This document shows positions 43,992 through 51,021 of a stretch of 64,000 bases of DNA, one piece after another; the first letter of the stretch is position 1, and every line of letters begins with the position of its first letter. Made by a program: the position numbers and the translations under genes. The notes under the pieces are model-generated. The model searched no databases. It was not told the origin of the DNA and worked only from the letters and a program-made list of their open reading frames with translations. The DNA is from CAYJLC01 sp964370735 (GTDB lineage: Bacteria > Bacillota > Clostridia > Oscillospirales > Butyricicoccaceae): contig CAYJLC010000007.1 of the NCBI GenBank assembly GCA_964370735.1, forward strand, positions 1 through 64,000, read 5' to 3'.

Positions 43992-45023
43992 TTATTCCTC
44001 GCTATATATTAACATACTGTCGCCAAAACTGAAAAATCTATATTCGTTTTCAATTGCGATATTATATGCATTTAGTATTTTTTCTCTGCTAGAAAATGCC
44101 GAAATCAGCATAATTAACGTGCTTTCAGGCAGATGGAAATTCGTAAGTTGGCAATCCACTAATTTGAATTTGTATGATGGATAGATGAAAATATTTGTAA
44201 ATCCACTCTTAGGCTCAAGCATTCCATCCTCGTTTGCAACTGACTCTAAAGTCCTTGTCGATGTTGTGCCGACAGAGAAAACCCGTCCCCCATTTGCTTT
44301 AGCATAATTTACCACATCTGCACACTCTTTGTCAAGAACAAAAAATTCGCTGTGCATTTCGTGTTCTAAAATATTATCTGCTTTAACTGGTCTGAATGTT
44401 CCTAACCCAACATGAAGTGTCACATAGGCAATTTTCACACCCATATCTTCCACTTCTTTTAAAAGTTCCTCAGTGAAATGTAGCCCTGCTGTTGGTGCTG
44501 CTGCCGAACCATTTTCTTTTGAATAAACTGTTTGGTAACGCTCTTTGTCGTCTAGTTTTTCTTTGATATAATGCGGAAGTGGCATTGAGCCTAATTTATC
44601 CAAAATTTCTAAAAACACACCGTCATAAGTAAATTTTATGTGCCTATTTCCACCGTCAACCACCTCGACTACTTCTGCCTCTAGCACATCGCCAAACACA
44701 AATTTCGCACCGACCTTTGCTTTTTTGCCTGGTTTTGTAAGGCACTCCCATGTATTTGAACCTAAATCGCGTAATAAAACAAGCTCTATTGCACCACCAG
44801 TGTCTTTTTTCTCACCAATTAGTCTTGCAGGGATTACGCGTGAATTATTAAGCACCAAAACATCGCCTGCACGCAAATATCCTAGTAAATCTCTGAATTT
44901 TTTATGTGAAACTTCACCAGTATTTTTATCCATTACTAAAAGCTTTGACTCATCTCTTTTTAAAAGTGGAGTTTGTGCTATTAGTCTTTCTGGTAAATCA
45001 AAATTAAAATCGCTCTTTCTCAT
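43992..45023 (-). CDS. queA: S-adenosylmethionine:tRNA ribosyltransferase-isomerase
   Basis: 343 aa, family length. Converts preQ1-tRNA to epoxyqueuosine using SAM. The N-terminus MRKSDFNFDLPERLIAQTPL is diagnostic, as is AAPTAGLHFT. I choose ATG 45023 behind AAGGAGA; a further-upstream in-frame start would add 42 residues inside the SpoIID-like gene with no family similarity. It is 8 nt after that gene and 1 nt before tgt. Confidence 0.96.
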   Translation of the reverse strand: MRKSDFNFDLPERLIAQTPLLKRDESKLLVMDKNTGEVSHKKFRDLLGYLRAGDVLVLNNSRVIPARLIGEKKDTGGAIELVLLRDLGSNTWECLTKPGKKAKVGAKFVFGDVLEAEVVEVVDGGNRHIKFTYDGVFLEILDKLGSMPLPHYIKEKLDDKERYQTVYSKENGSAAAPTAGLHFTEELLKEVEDMGVKIAYVTLHVGLGTFRPVKADNILEHEMHSEFFVLDKECADVVNYAKANGGRVFSVGTTSTRTLESVANEDGMLEPKSGFTNIFIYPSYKFKLVDCQLTNFHLPESTLIMLISAFSSREKILNAYNIAIENEYRFFSFGDSMLIYSEE

Positions 45024-45031
45024 TTTTCTCC

Positions 45032-46822
45032 TTAATGTGATGTAACCTGTGTTCCATCGTAATAAAATGTTACTATGTCTTCGTAAGTAAAGCCAGCCTC
45101 TGCCATGTGTAATGCGCCGTATTGACTCATTCCAATTTGGTGACCCCAACCTCTACCACTTATAACAAATGTTCCGTCTGGAGTGTTTATAGGCACACTT
45201 TCCGTAGTTTCTCCCTCTGTTCCACTACTAAGCGCACTCGTACCAGACGCAGTTATTACATACGAGCTAGAAATTCCGTTTGTAGCACCTGTTCCACTTG
45301 CAGTTGCAACGTAAAATTCCTCGTTCGATGTAAACGACTGCCCGTTTACAAAAATCTCATTTTGCTCATAACTATTCGGAGTGACATCTGGCATAACCTC
45401 GTTTATACGATATCTTATGCTATTAACACCCAAAATTGTTCTGCAAGAATCTTTATAAAAGTTGTGTTTTTTGCCACTATCGTCGACTATTACAAGGTGA
45501 TTTACATTGCCCATATCGGTAAGTCCTGCAATATACATGTCCGACACACCATTTATCGAGTACCCTTTAGACAAAAGCTTGCTTTCGACTTGCGCCTCGG
45601 TCATTGTATATTCCCAAACACCATTGTTAACCTCTTCCGAACGTTCATAAGGGTCAATTTTCCCTACTAGATACGGAATAGCCTCATTCCATACGTTTTC
45701 AGAGTTTTCTGTCGCACCACCATTTGATGAATAGAAAAACCCTGTCGCAATTTTGCCATCATAGCTAATAAATTCACCATAAGTGTCATCAACTGCCATA
45801 TCAGAATTCGCACTCGCTTGCGAAGTACCTCTATAAACTTGGCAATCTGTTGTGTTACAAAGGTCAAAACCATATCTTGAATGCTTATTCATATTGTTAA
45901 ACGCATACGACCTTGCCGTTAACGCTTGGGCTTTTAAAGCCTCTATATGCCAATTTGAGCTCATTTCATACGGAAGAACGCCTTTTATGTATTCCTGCAT
46001 AGGAAGCACGTTTACAACGGTTAAATCGCCACCTGTAAGCCTAGCATACTCAAATGCACCATAATATCGATATCCTTTGTTCCATGTGATGTTCCCATCT
46101 GGCATAATTGCAAATTTATTATCATTTGAATATTCGAATAAAATTTTGTCTGTAAAAGTTTCTGTTACTGTGAAAGTATCATCTGTTGGATATGCAACAT
46201 TCACACTCGCTCCACCTAGCGCTTGACTTAAAGCTTGACTATTTTCTTTAGCATCTGATTCTGAAATATATGAACCCACGCGAACTTTATAAACACCATC
46301 GATGTATGCTACAAACGCATCATTTATTGTAGATGCACGATATTCTGCATCATTTTGGCTTGAAAATGTTTCTGATAGTTCTAAATGATATGCACCAATA
46401 ATGCTAGAATAGCTCGAAATTTTGTAGTCATAATACAAACCGTCTGTTCCAAGATAAATATTTGCATCTTTCATTGTAGTAATAGGTCTTGTTATTTCTG
46501 TGAAAACTGGGTTAAAAATATCTCTATCGTCAAAATATCCAAAATCGTATCCTACTCCTCCGTCTTCGTCGTAATTTAATAAATTCGTTGTTGGAACCGT
46601 ATTCGAACCAAAGAAAAACCCGATTTTCAAAATTGGATTTGCCTCGTCATAATTTCCAGTAAATAAACTTATTGCACCGTCTGAACTTATCGACGATTTT
46701 TTTTCTATCACAATTTCGGTGTCATTGCCTTCACTTGCTAATACAGGTAAATTTAGATTTGATGTGTTAATTGCAAACACGCATGCCATTAAAATCGCAA
46801 GTGTTTTCGCTATTTTTTTCAT
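45032..46822 (-). CDS. SpoIID/LytB domain protein with SPOR-like region
   Basis: 596 aa, secreted or membrane-attached by an N-terminal signal segment (about 4-30). A SPOR-like peptidoglycan-binding region (about 145-205) precedes the SpoIID domain (about 265-480), a lytic transglycosylase fold with catalytic Glu in VLPYEMSS, and EALKAQALTARSYAF. SpoIID acts with SpoIIP in engulfment; this longer relative could act in sporulation or in vegetative wall remodelling. A Thr/Ser-rich spacer (about 500-550) comes before the last part of the domain (GRGWGHQIGMSQYGA). It diverges from the lysine riboswitch. Confidence 0.88.
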   Translation of the reverse strand: MKKIAKTLAILMACVFAINTSNLNLPVLASEGNDTEIVIEKKSSISSDGAISLFTGNYDEANPILKIGFFFGSNTVPTTNLLNYDEDGGVGYDFGYFDDRDIFNPVFTEITRPITTMKDANIYLGTDGLYYDYKISSYSSIIGAYHLELSETFSSQNDAEYRASTINDAFVAYIDGVYKVRVGSYISESDAKENSQALSQALGGASVNVAYPTDDTFTVTETFTDKILFEYSNDNKFAIMPDGNITWNKGYRYYGAFEYARLTGGDLTVVNVLPMQEYIKGVLPYEMSSNWHIEALKAQALTARSYAFNNMNKHSRYGFDLCNTTDCQVYRGTSQASANSDMAVDDTYGEFISYDGKIATGFFYSSNGGATENSENVWNEAIPYLVGKIDPYERSEEVNNGVWEYTMTEAQVESKLLSKGYSINGVSDMYIAGLTDMGNVNHLVIVDDSGKKHNFYKDSCRTILGVNSIRYRINEVMPDVTPNSYEQNEIFVNGQSFTSNEEFYVATASGTGATNGISSSYVITASGTSALSSGTEGETTESVPINTPDGTFVISGRGWGHQIGMSQYGALHMAEAGFTYEDIVTFYYDGTQVTSH

Positions 46823-46849
46823 ATTTTTAAAATTTCCTTTCTTTTTCTC

Positions 46850-46878
46850 TTGACATTTTTCTCTATTTATCTTAAAAT
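46850..46878 (+). promoter_or_regulatory. Predicted sigma-A promoter of the asd-dapA-dapB operon
   Basis: TTGACA (46850-46855), 17-bp spacer, TAAAAT (46873-46878), 20 nt upstream of the lysine riboswitch. Confidence 0.8.
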
Positions 46879-46898
46879 GTATTTAATTAAATATATAA

Positions 46899-47050
46899 AA
46901 TAGAGGCGCGAATTTTATAAGTATCATAAGTTAGGAGGCATCCGAAAAGCTTTTGAAAAAGGAGAATTCGCCGAAGAATATAAATCGCAAATTTATACTC
47001 TGGACGTTTAGACAATATCTAAACGGCTGTCACCAGTTTTCGGTGTTGTG
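46899..47050 (+). promoter_or_regulatory. Lysine riboswitch (L-box)
   Basis: Conserved blocks in order: TAGAGGCGCG, AGTA-like AGTATCA, GGAGGCATCCGAAAAG, GAAAAAGGAG with TCGCCGAAGA, then CTGGACGTTTAGA and ACGGCTGTCACC. These fit the L-box consensus. It is followed by a terminator and asd, so lysine should repress the operon. The 3' boundary is approximate. Confidence 0.92.
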
Positions 47051-47093
47051 CTATTTACTTATGAACACTTCATATTATATTATAGTATATTTC

Positions 47094-47118
47094 ACACCGG
47101 TATTTCAACCGGTTTTTT
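47094..47118 (+). terminator. Riboswitch-controlled terminator before asd
   Basis: ACCGGT / ACCGGT arms (47096-47101 and 47108-47113), six-base loop, then a T run. Upstream GGTGT (47042-47046) can pair with ACACC (47094-47098), which would prevent the terminator, while CACC (47031-47034) can pair with GGTG (47042-47045); together these give an on/off switch. The alternative pairings are inferred. Confidence 0.82.
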
Positions 47119-47198
47119 ATATTTTTAAAAAAAATTTTTAAATTCATTACATTTTGTGCATATCTTCTGCATAAAATGGAAATGTGTGGGAGGAAATT

Positions 47199-48278
47199 AT
47201 GAAAAAATTCAAAGTTGGTATCATCGGTGCGACAGGTATGGTAGGTCAAAGATTTGCTTTACTACTTGAAGAACACCCTTGGTTTGATGTTGTGTGCGTT
47301 GCTGCGTCTTCTCGTTCAAAGGGAAAAGCGTATAAAGATGCTGCAAAATGGGCGTTCACTGGCGAATATACTATCCCTAAAAATGTTGCTGATATGATTG
47401 TTCTAGATGCAACTGAAGATGCTCGCGAAATCGCCGATATGGTAGATTTCATATTCTGTGCTGTTGACATGGATAAAAAAGCTATTTTAGCTTTAGAAGA
47501 AATGTATGCAAAACTTGAATGCCCTGTTGTTTCAAACAATAGTGCAAACAGAATGAACTCTTTAGTTCCTATGATTATCCCTGAAATCAATGGTGACCAT
47601 GCGAAAGTTATCGATTTACAAAGAAAAGAACTAGGCACAACTCGTGGTTTTGTAGCCGTAAAATCAAACTGTTCTATCCAAAGCTATGTTCCTGCACTTT
47701 CTCTTTTAGACGAGTTTAAACCAAAAGAAGTTGCAGTTTGTACTTATCAAGCTATTTCTGGTGCTGGTAAAACTTTTGAAACATGGCCTGAAATGATTGA
47801 CAATGTAATTCCTTATATCGGTGGCGAAGAAGAAAAATCTGAAAAAGAGCCTATGAAAGTTTGGGGAACTGTTACTGAAAATGGTATCGAGCACGCTACT
47901 ACTCCAGTTATCACTGCTCAATGTATCAGAGTTCCTGCAAAAGACGGTCACATGGCTGCTGTTTTCGTGAATTTTGAAAATAAACCAACAAAAGAGCAAA
48001 TTCTAGCTAAATGGGCTGAGTTTGACAATAAATTTGCACATTTGCCTTCGGCTCCTGGTAAATTTATTACATATTTCGAAGAAGAAAATCGCCCACAAAC
48101 TAAACTTGACCGTGATTTATATAACGGAATGGGCGTTTCTGTTGGACGTTTAAGAGAAGACCATTTATATGACTTCAAATTCATTTCGCTTTCTCACAAC
48201 ACATTAAGAGGCGCTGCTGGTGGAGCTGTTTTAATGGCTGAACAACTTTGTGATTTAGGTTATATTACTGTAAAATAA
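47199..48278 (+). CDS. asd: Aspartate-semialdehyde dehydrogenase
   Basis: 359 aa. Makes aspartate semialdehyde from aspartyl phosphate, the branch point to lysine, threonine and methionine. Rossmann motif GIIGATGMVGQRFA; catalytic Cys in KSNCSIQ. Sequence is of the Gram-positive/archaeal type. I choose ATG 47199, behind GGGAGGAA, over an upstream ATG at 47184 that lies before the Shine-Dalgarno sequence. First gene of the lysine operon under the L-box. Confidence 0.95.
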   Translation: MKKFKVGIIGATGMVGQRFALLLEEHPWFDVVCVAASSRSKGKAYKDAAKWAFTGEYTIPKNVADMIVLDATEDAREIADMVDFIFCAVDMDKKAILALEEMYAKLECPVVSNNSANRMNSLVPMIIPEINGDHAKVIDLQRKELGTTRGFVAVKSNCSIQSYVPALSLLDEFKPKEVAVCTYQAISGAGKTFETWPEMIDNVIPYIGGEEEKSEKEPMKVWGTVTENGIEHATTPVITAQCIRVPAKDGHMAAVFVNFENKPTKEQILAKWAEFDNKFAHLPSAPGKFITYFEEENRPQTKLDRDLYNGMGVSVGRLREDHLYDFKFISLSHNTLRGAAGGAVLMAEQLCDLGYITVK

Positions 48279-48290
48279 TTTCACGCAAAA

Positions 48291-48327
48291 AATCCTCCGT
48301 CGAAACCTATGGTTTCGATGGAGGATT
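48291..48327 (+). other. Strong hairpin between asd and dapA
   Basis: AATCCTCCGTCGAAACC and GGTTTCGATGGAGGATT form a 17-bp near-perfect stem with a 3-nt loop (TAT). There is no T run on this strand, so it is not a normal terminator here, though the other strand has one. It could stabilise or process the operon transcript. Confidence 0.8.
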
Positions 48328-48354
48328 ACCAACAAAATTTCAAGGAGGAAAAAT

Positions 48355-49242
48355 ATGAAAACCCCTATCTATACTGGTTCAGGAGTTGCAATTATCACTC
48401 CATTCGACCAAAATGACAATGTAAACTACGAAGAATTACGTAATTTAATTGAATTTCAAATAAAAAATGGCACAGATGCTATCATCGTTTGTGGAACTAC
48501 TGGTGAAACATGTACGCTTACAGACGACGAACACAAAGAAGTTATGCGTTTTACAGCAGAGGTTGTTGCAAAACGTGTTCCTGTCGTGGCTGGAACTGGT
48601 TCAAATGACACAGCTTATGCTATTGAACTTTCAAAATACGCCGAAGAAGTTGGTTGCGATGCACTTCTTTTAGTAACGCCATATTACAATAAATCTTCTC
48701 AAAGAGGCCTTGTAGCTCATTTTAATGCAATCGCAAACTCTGTTGAAATCCCATCAATTTTATACAATGTTCCGTCAAGAACTGGTGTGTCAATTACGGC
48801 TGAAACTTACTTAGAGTTATCAAAAAACCCTAAAATCAACGGTACAAAAGAAGCAAGTGGCGATTTTTCATTAATTGCAAATACCATTGCTCTTTGTGGT
48901 GATGATTTACATATTTGGTCTGGAAACGACGACCAAGTCGTGGCACTTATGTCGATAGGTGGCAAAGGAGTTATAAGCGTTTTAGCAAATGTTGCTCCAA
49001 AAACTATGAAAACTATCACAGAAACATGTATTTCTGGAGACTACAAAAAAGCTACTGCAATCCAAAGCGAAAATATGAATTTAATCAATAATTTATTCTC
49101 AGAAGTAAATCCAATCCCTGTTAAAACTGCTCTAGGCGAAATGGGATACGATGTCGGCAATCTTCGTCTACCTCTATATGAAATGGGCGAAAGCAATAAA
49201 GAAAAATTAGTAAATGCTTTAAAAAATGCTAATTTAATGTAA
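48355..49242 (+). CDS. dapA: 4-hydroxy-tetrahydrodipicolinate synthase
   Basis: 295 aa. Condenses pyruvate with aspartate semialdehyde. GTTGE motif in VCGTTGETC, catalytic Tyr in SILYNVPSRTG and Schiff-base Lys in GTKEASGD are present. RBS AAGGAGG. It follows asd by 76 nt including a hairpin and lies 15 nt before dapB. Confidence 0.96.
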   Translation: MKTPIYTGSGVAIITPFDQNDNVNYEELRNLIEFQIKNGTDAIIVCGTTGETCTLTDDEHKEVMRFTAEVVAKRVPVVAGTGSNDTAYAIELSKYAEEVGCDALLLVTPYYNKSSQRGLVAHFNAIANSVEIPSILYNVPSRTGVSITAETYLELSKNPKINGTKEASGDFSLIANTIALCGDDLHIWSGNDDQVVALMSIGGKGVISVLANVAPKTMKTITETCISGDYKKATAIQSENMNLINNLFSEVNPIPVKTALGEMGYDVGNLRLPLYEMGESNKEKLVNALKNANLM

Positions 49243-49257
49243 GTTAGGACGTGTAAA

Positions 49258-50019
49258 ATGACAAAAATTGCTCTTTCAGGTGCAAATGGACGTATGGGCA
49301 AAGCTATCACAGAGCTTTGCAAAAACAGAGAAGATGCAAAAATTGTTTTCGGAATTGATAAATTTTGCGAAAAAACAGCTGATTTCCCTATCTATGCAAG
49401 TCCTTTTGAGTACAATGGCAAATGCGATGTAATAATCGATTTTTCAAATACCTCGGCGCTAGACATGATTTTAGAATATGCTCTAAAAAACAAAACTCCT
49501 CTTGTTTTATGCACAACAGGGTTTGATAATGAGCAAAATGAAAAAATTTCGGAAGCTTCGAAAGAAATTCCTATTTTTAAATCAGGAAATATGTCAATTG
49601 GTATCAATTTAATCATGGATATGCTAAAAAAATGTGCGCATGTTTTAGGGTATAATTATGATGTTGAAATCATTGAAAAACACCATAATCAAAAACTAGA
49701 CTCACCGTCTGGAACTGCGCTAATGCTTGCAGATTCTGTTAAAGATAACCTGCCTTATGACGCGCATTATGTCTATGACAGAACTACAAAAATGCAAAAA
49801 CGTGATAGTAAAGAAATCGGTATTTCTGCTATTCGTGGTGGAACAATCGTTGGCGAACACTCTGTAATTTTTGCAGGTCACGATGAAATTATTGAGCTAA
49901 AACACTCTGCTTTATCTCGTGAAGTTTTTGCAAATGGTGCTGTTAACGCTGCTATATTCTTAGCTACTCAAAATGTTCCAAAAATTTACGATATGACCGA
50001 TTTAATATCGTCAAAATAA
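49258..50019 (+). CDS. dapB: 4-hydroxy-tetrahydrodipicolinate reductase
   Basis: 253 aa. Reduces hydroxytetrahydrodipicolinate with NAD(P)H in diaminopimelate synthesis. Rossmann motif LSGANGRMGKAI; active-site EKHHNQKLDSPSGTA. The lysine operon ends here; later lysine/DAP genes are not in the window. Confidence 0.95.
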   Translation: MTKIALSGANGRMGKAITELCKNREDAKIVFGIDKFCEKTADFPIYASPFEYNGKCDVIIDFSNTSALDMILEYALKNKTPLVLCTTGFDNEQNEKISEASKEIPIFKSGNMSIGINLIMDMLKKCAHVLGYNYDVEIIEKHHNQKLDSPSGTALMLADSVKDNLPYDAHYVYDRTTKMQKRDSKEIGISAIRGGTIVGEHSVIFAGHDEIIELKHSALSREVFANGAVNAAIFLATQNVPKIYDMTDLISSK

Positions 50020-50023
50020 TAAC

Positions 50024-50055
50024 AAAAGTCGTTTTTTTAAAAAACGGCTTTTTCT
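50024..50055 (+). terminator. Intrinsic terminator of the asd-dapAB operon
   Basis: AAAGTCGTTTTTT / AAAAAACGGCTTT arms followed by a T-rich stretch, 5 nt after the dapB stop. The region 50056-50202 is AT-rich without a recognised gene. Confidence 0.78.
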
Positions 50056-50072
50056 TTTTCTTTTTCTTTTTC
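50048..50072 (+). repeat. (CTTTTT)4 microsatellite
   Basis: Four copies of CTTTTT plus a final C overlap the terminator T run; of little functional interest. Confidence 0.75.
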
Positions 50073-50202
50073 TAAATGATAATTCTTAATATTCTCGTGC
50101 GTATTTCATTGTTAAATTTATCCATTTTATGATAATATTTCTTTAATAATTTTGTATCAACTCACAACTTATGTTATATTTTATAAATAAAAGAAAAAAC
50201 TC

Positions 50203-50231
50203 TTTATTAAATTGGAATTTTTTGGTATAAT
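50203..50231 (+). promoter_or_regulatory. Candidate extended -10 promoter of the CDP-alcohol transferase gene
   Basis: TGGTATAAT gives an extended -10 (TATAAT at 50226-50231). The -35 at 17 bp spacing is poor (TTTATT). Confidence 0.5.
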
Positions 50232-50292
50232 ATTAAAAACGTTATATTTAATACTTCTATAAAAAGATGTATTAAAGCCGAGGAGGTTTTTT

Positions 50293-50898
50293 ATGTTCGA
50301 TACCTCAGCACGAGAATATTTCAAGAATTTAATCGAAAATTTCGCAAAAACCACTAAACTAACCAGCTTACATCCGAATTTCGTCACTCTATTAGGGCTA
50401 CTTTGTGGCTTAATCGCATTTTTTTCACTTTGTGTCGGAAAAGTTTATTTAACAATTTTTTTCCTATGTCTTTCTGCTTTTTTTGATATTTTAGACGGAA
50501 CAGTTGCACGATTAACGAATAAAACTTCAAAATTTGGTGCTTATTTCGACCTTATTTCAGATAAATTAGTCGAATGCCTTATCTTAGTAGGCTTTTATTT
50601 CTATATGCCTCATTTTGTGGTTACTTATTTTGTCACACTTATCGTATTGATTTTTAACTTTTCTACCGTTTCGCTTAAAAATTCTTTATTTTATGAGAAA
50701 AATCCTATGCAAATTCAATATGATTTTTCAAATTTCGAACGAAACTCATGTTTTTTTGCATATATCTCAATGATTTTATTCCCAAAATATATGTTTATTC
50801 CATTAAACGTCTTGAATATTTTTCTAATTTTACTCGCAGTCGCACGAATACTTAAGTTAATTATCGTTGATTTAAGCTATGAAAAAAATGATGAATAA
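50293..50898 (+). CDS. CDP-alcohol phosphatidyltransferase family membrane protein
   Basis: 201 aa, several membrane helices. The catalytic DGX2ARX8GX3DX3D signature is intact in residues starting at ILDGTVARL and ending with DLISDKL. It attaches an alcohol (glycerol phosphate, inositol, serine or similar) to a CDP-diacylglycerol-type donor. The acceptor cannot be determined; PgsA or a phosphatidylinositol-type enzyme are the usual options. RBS GAGGAGG. Confidence 0.88.
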   Translation: MFDTSAREYFKNLIENFAKTTKLTSLHPNFVTLLGLLCGLIAFFSLCVGKVYLTIFFLCLSAFFDILDGTVARLTNKTSKFGAYFDLISDKLVECLILVGFYFYMPHFVVTYFVTLIVLIFNFSTVSLKNSLFYEKNPMQIQYDFSNFERNSCFFAYISMILFPKYMFIPLNVLNIFLILLAVARILKLIIVDLSYEKNDE

Positions 50899-50963
50899 TA
50901 AAAAAGTCTTTGAAATTCTATATCTAAACTGGTTATAAATCAATATTAACTTTAATTTACAAA

Positions 50964-51012
50964 TCAAAAAAACACTCTTTTTTATGGTAAATAAACCATA
51001 TTTAGGAGTGTT
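50964..51012 (-). terminator. Terminator of uvrA
   Basis: On the minus strand ACACTCCTAAATATGG pairs imperfectly with CCATAAAAAAGAGTGT (50971-51012), followed by a T run, just after the uvrA stop. Confidence 0.75.
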
Positions 51013-51021
51013 TTATAATCT

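Noticed and set aside
45122..45670. Plus-strand open frame of 182 codons
   Set aside because: Antisense to the SpoIID-like gene; Thr/Arg/Ser-rich and without a ribosome binding site.
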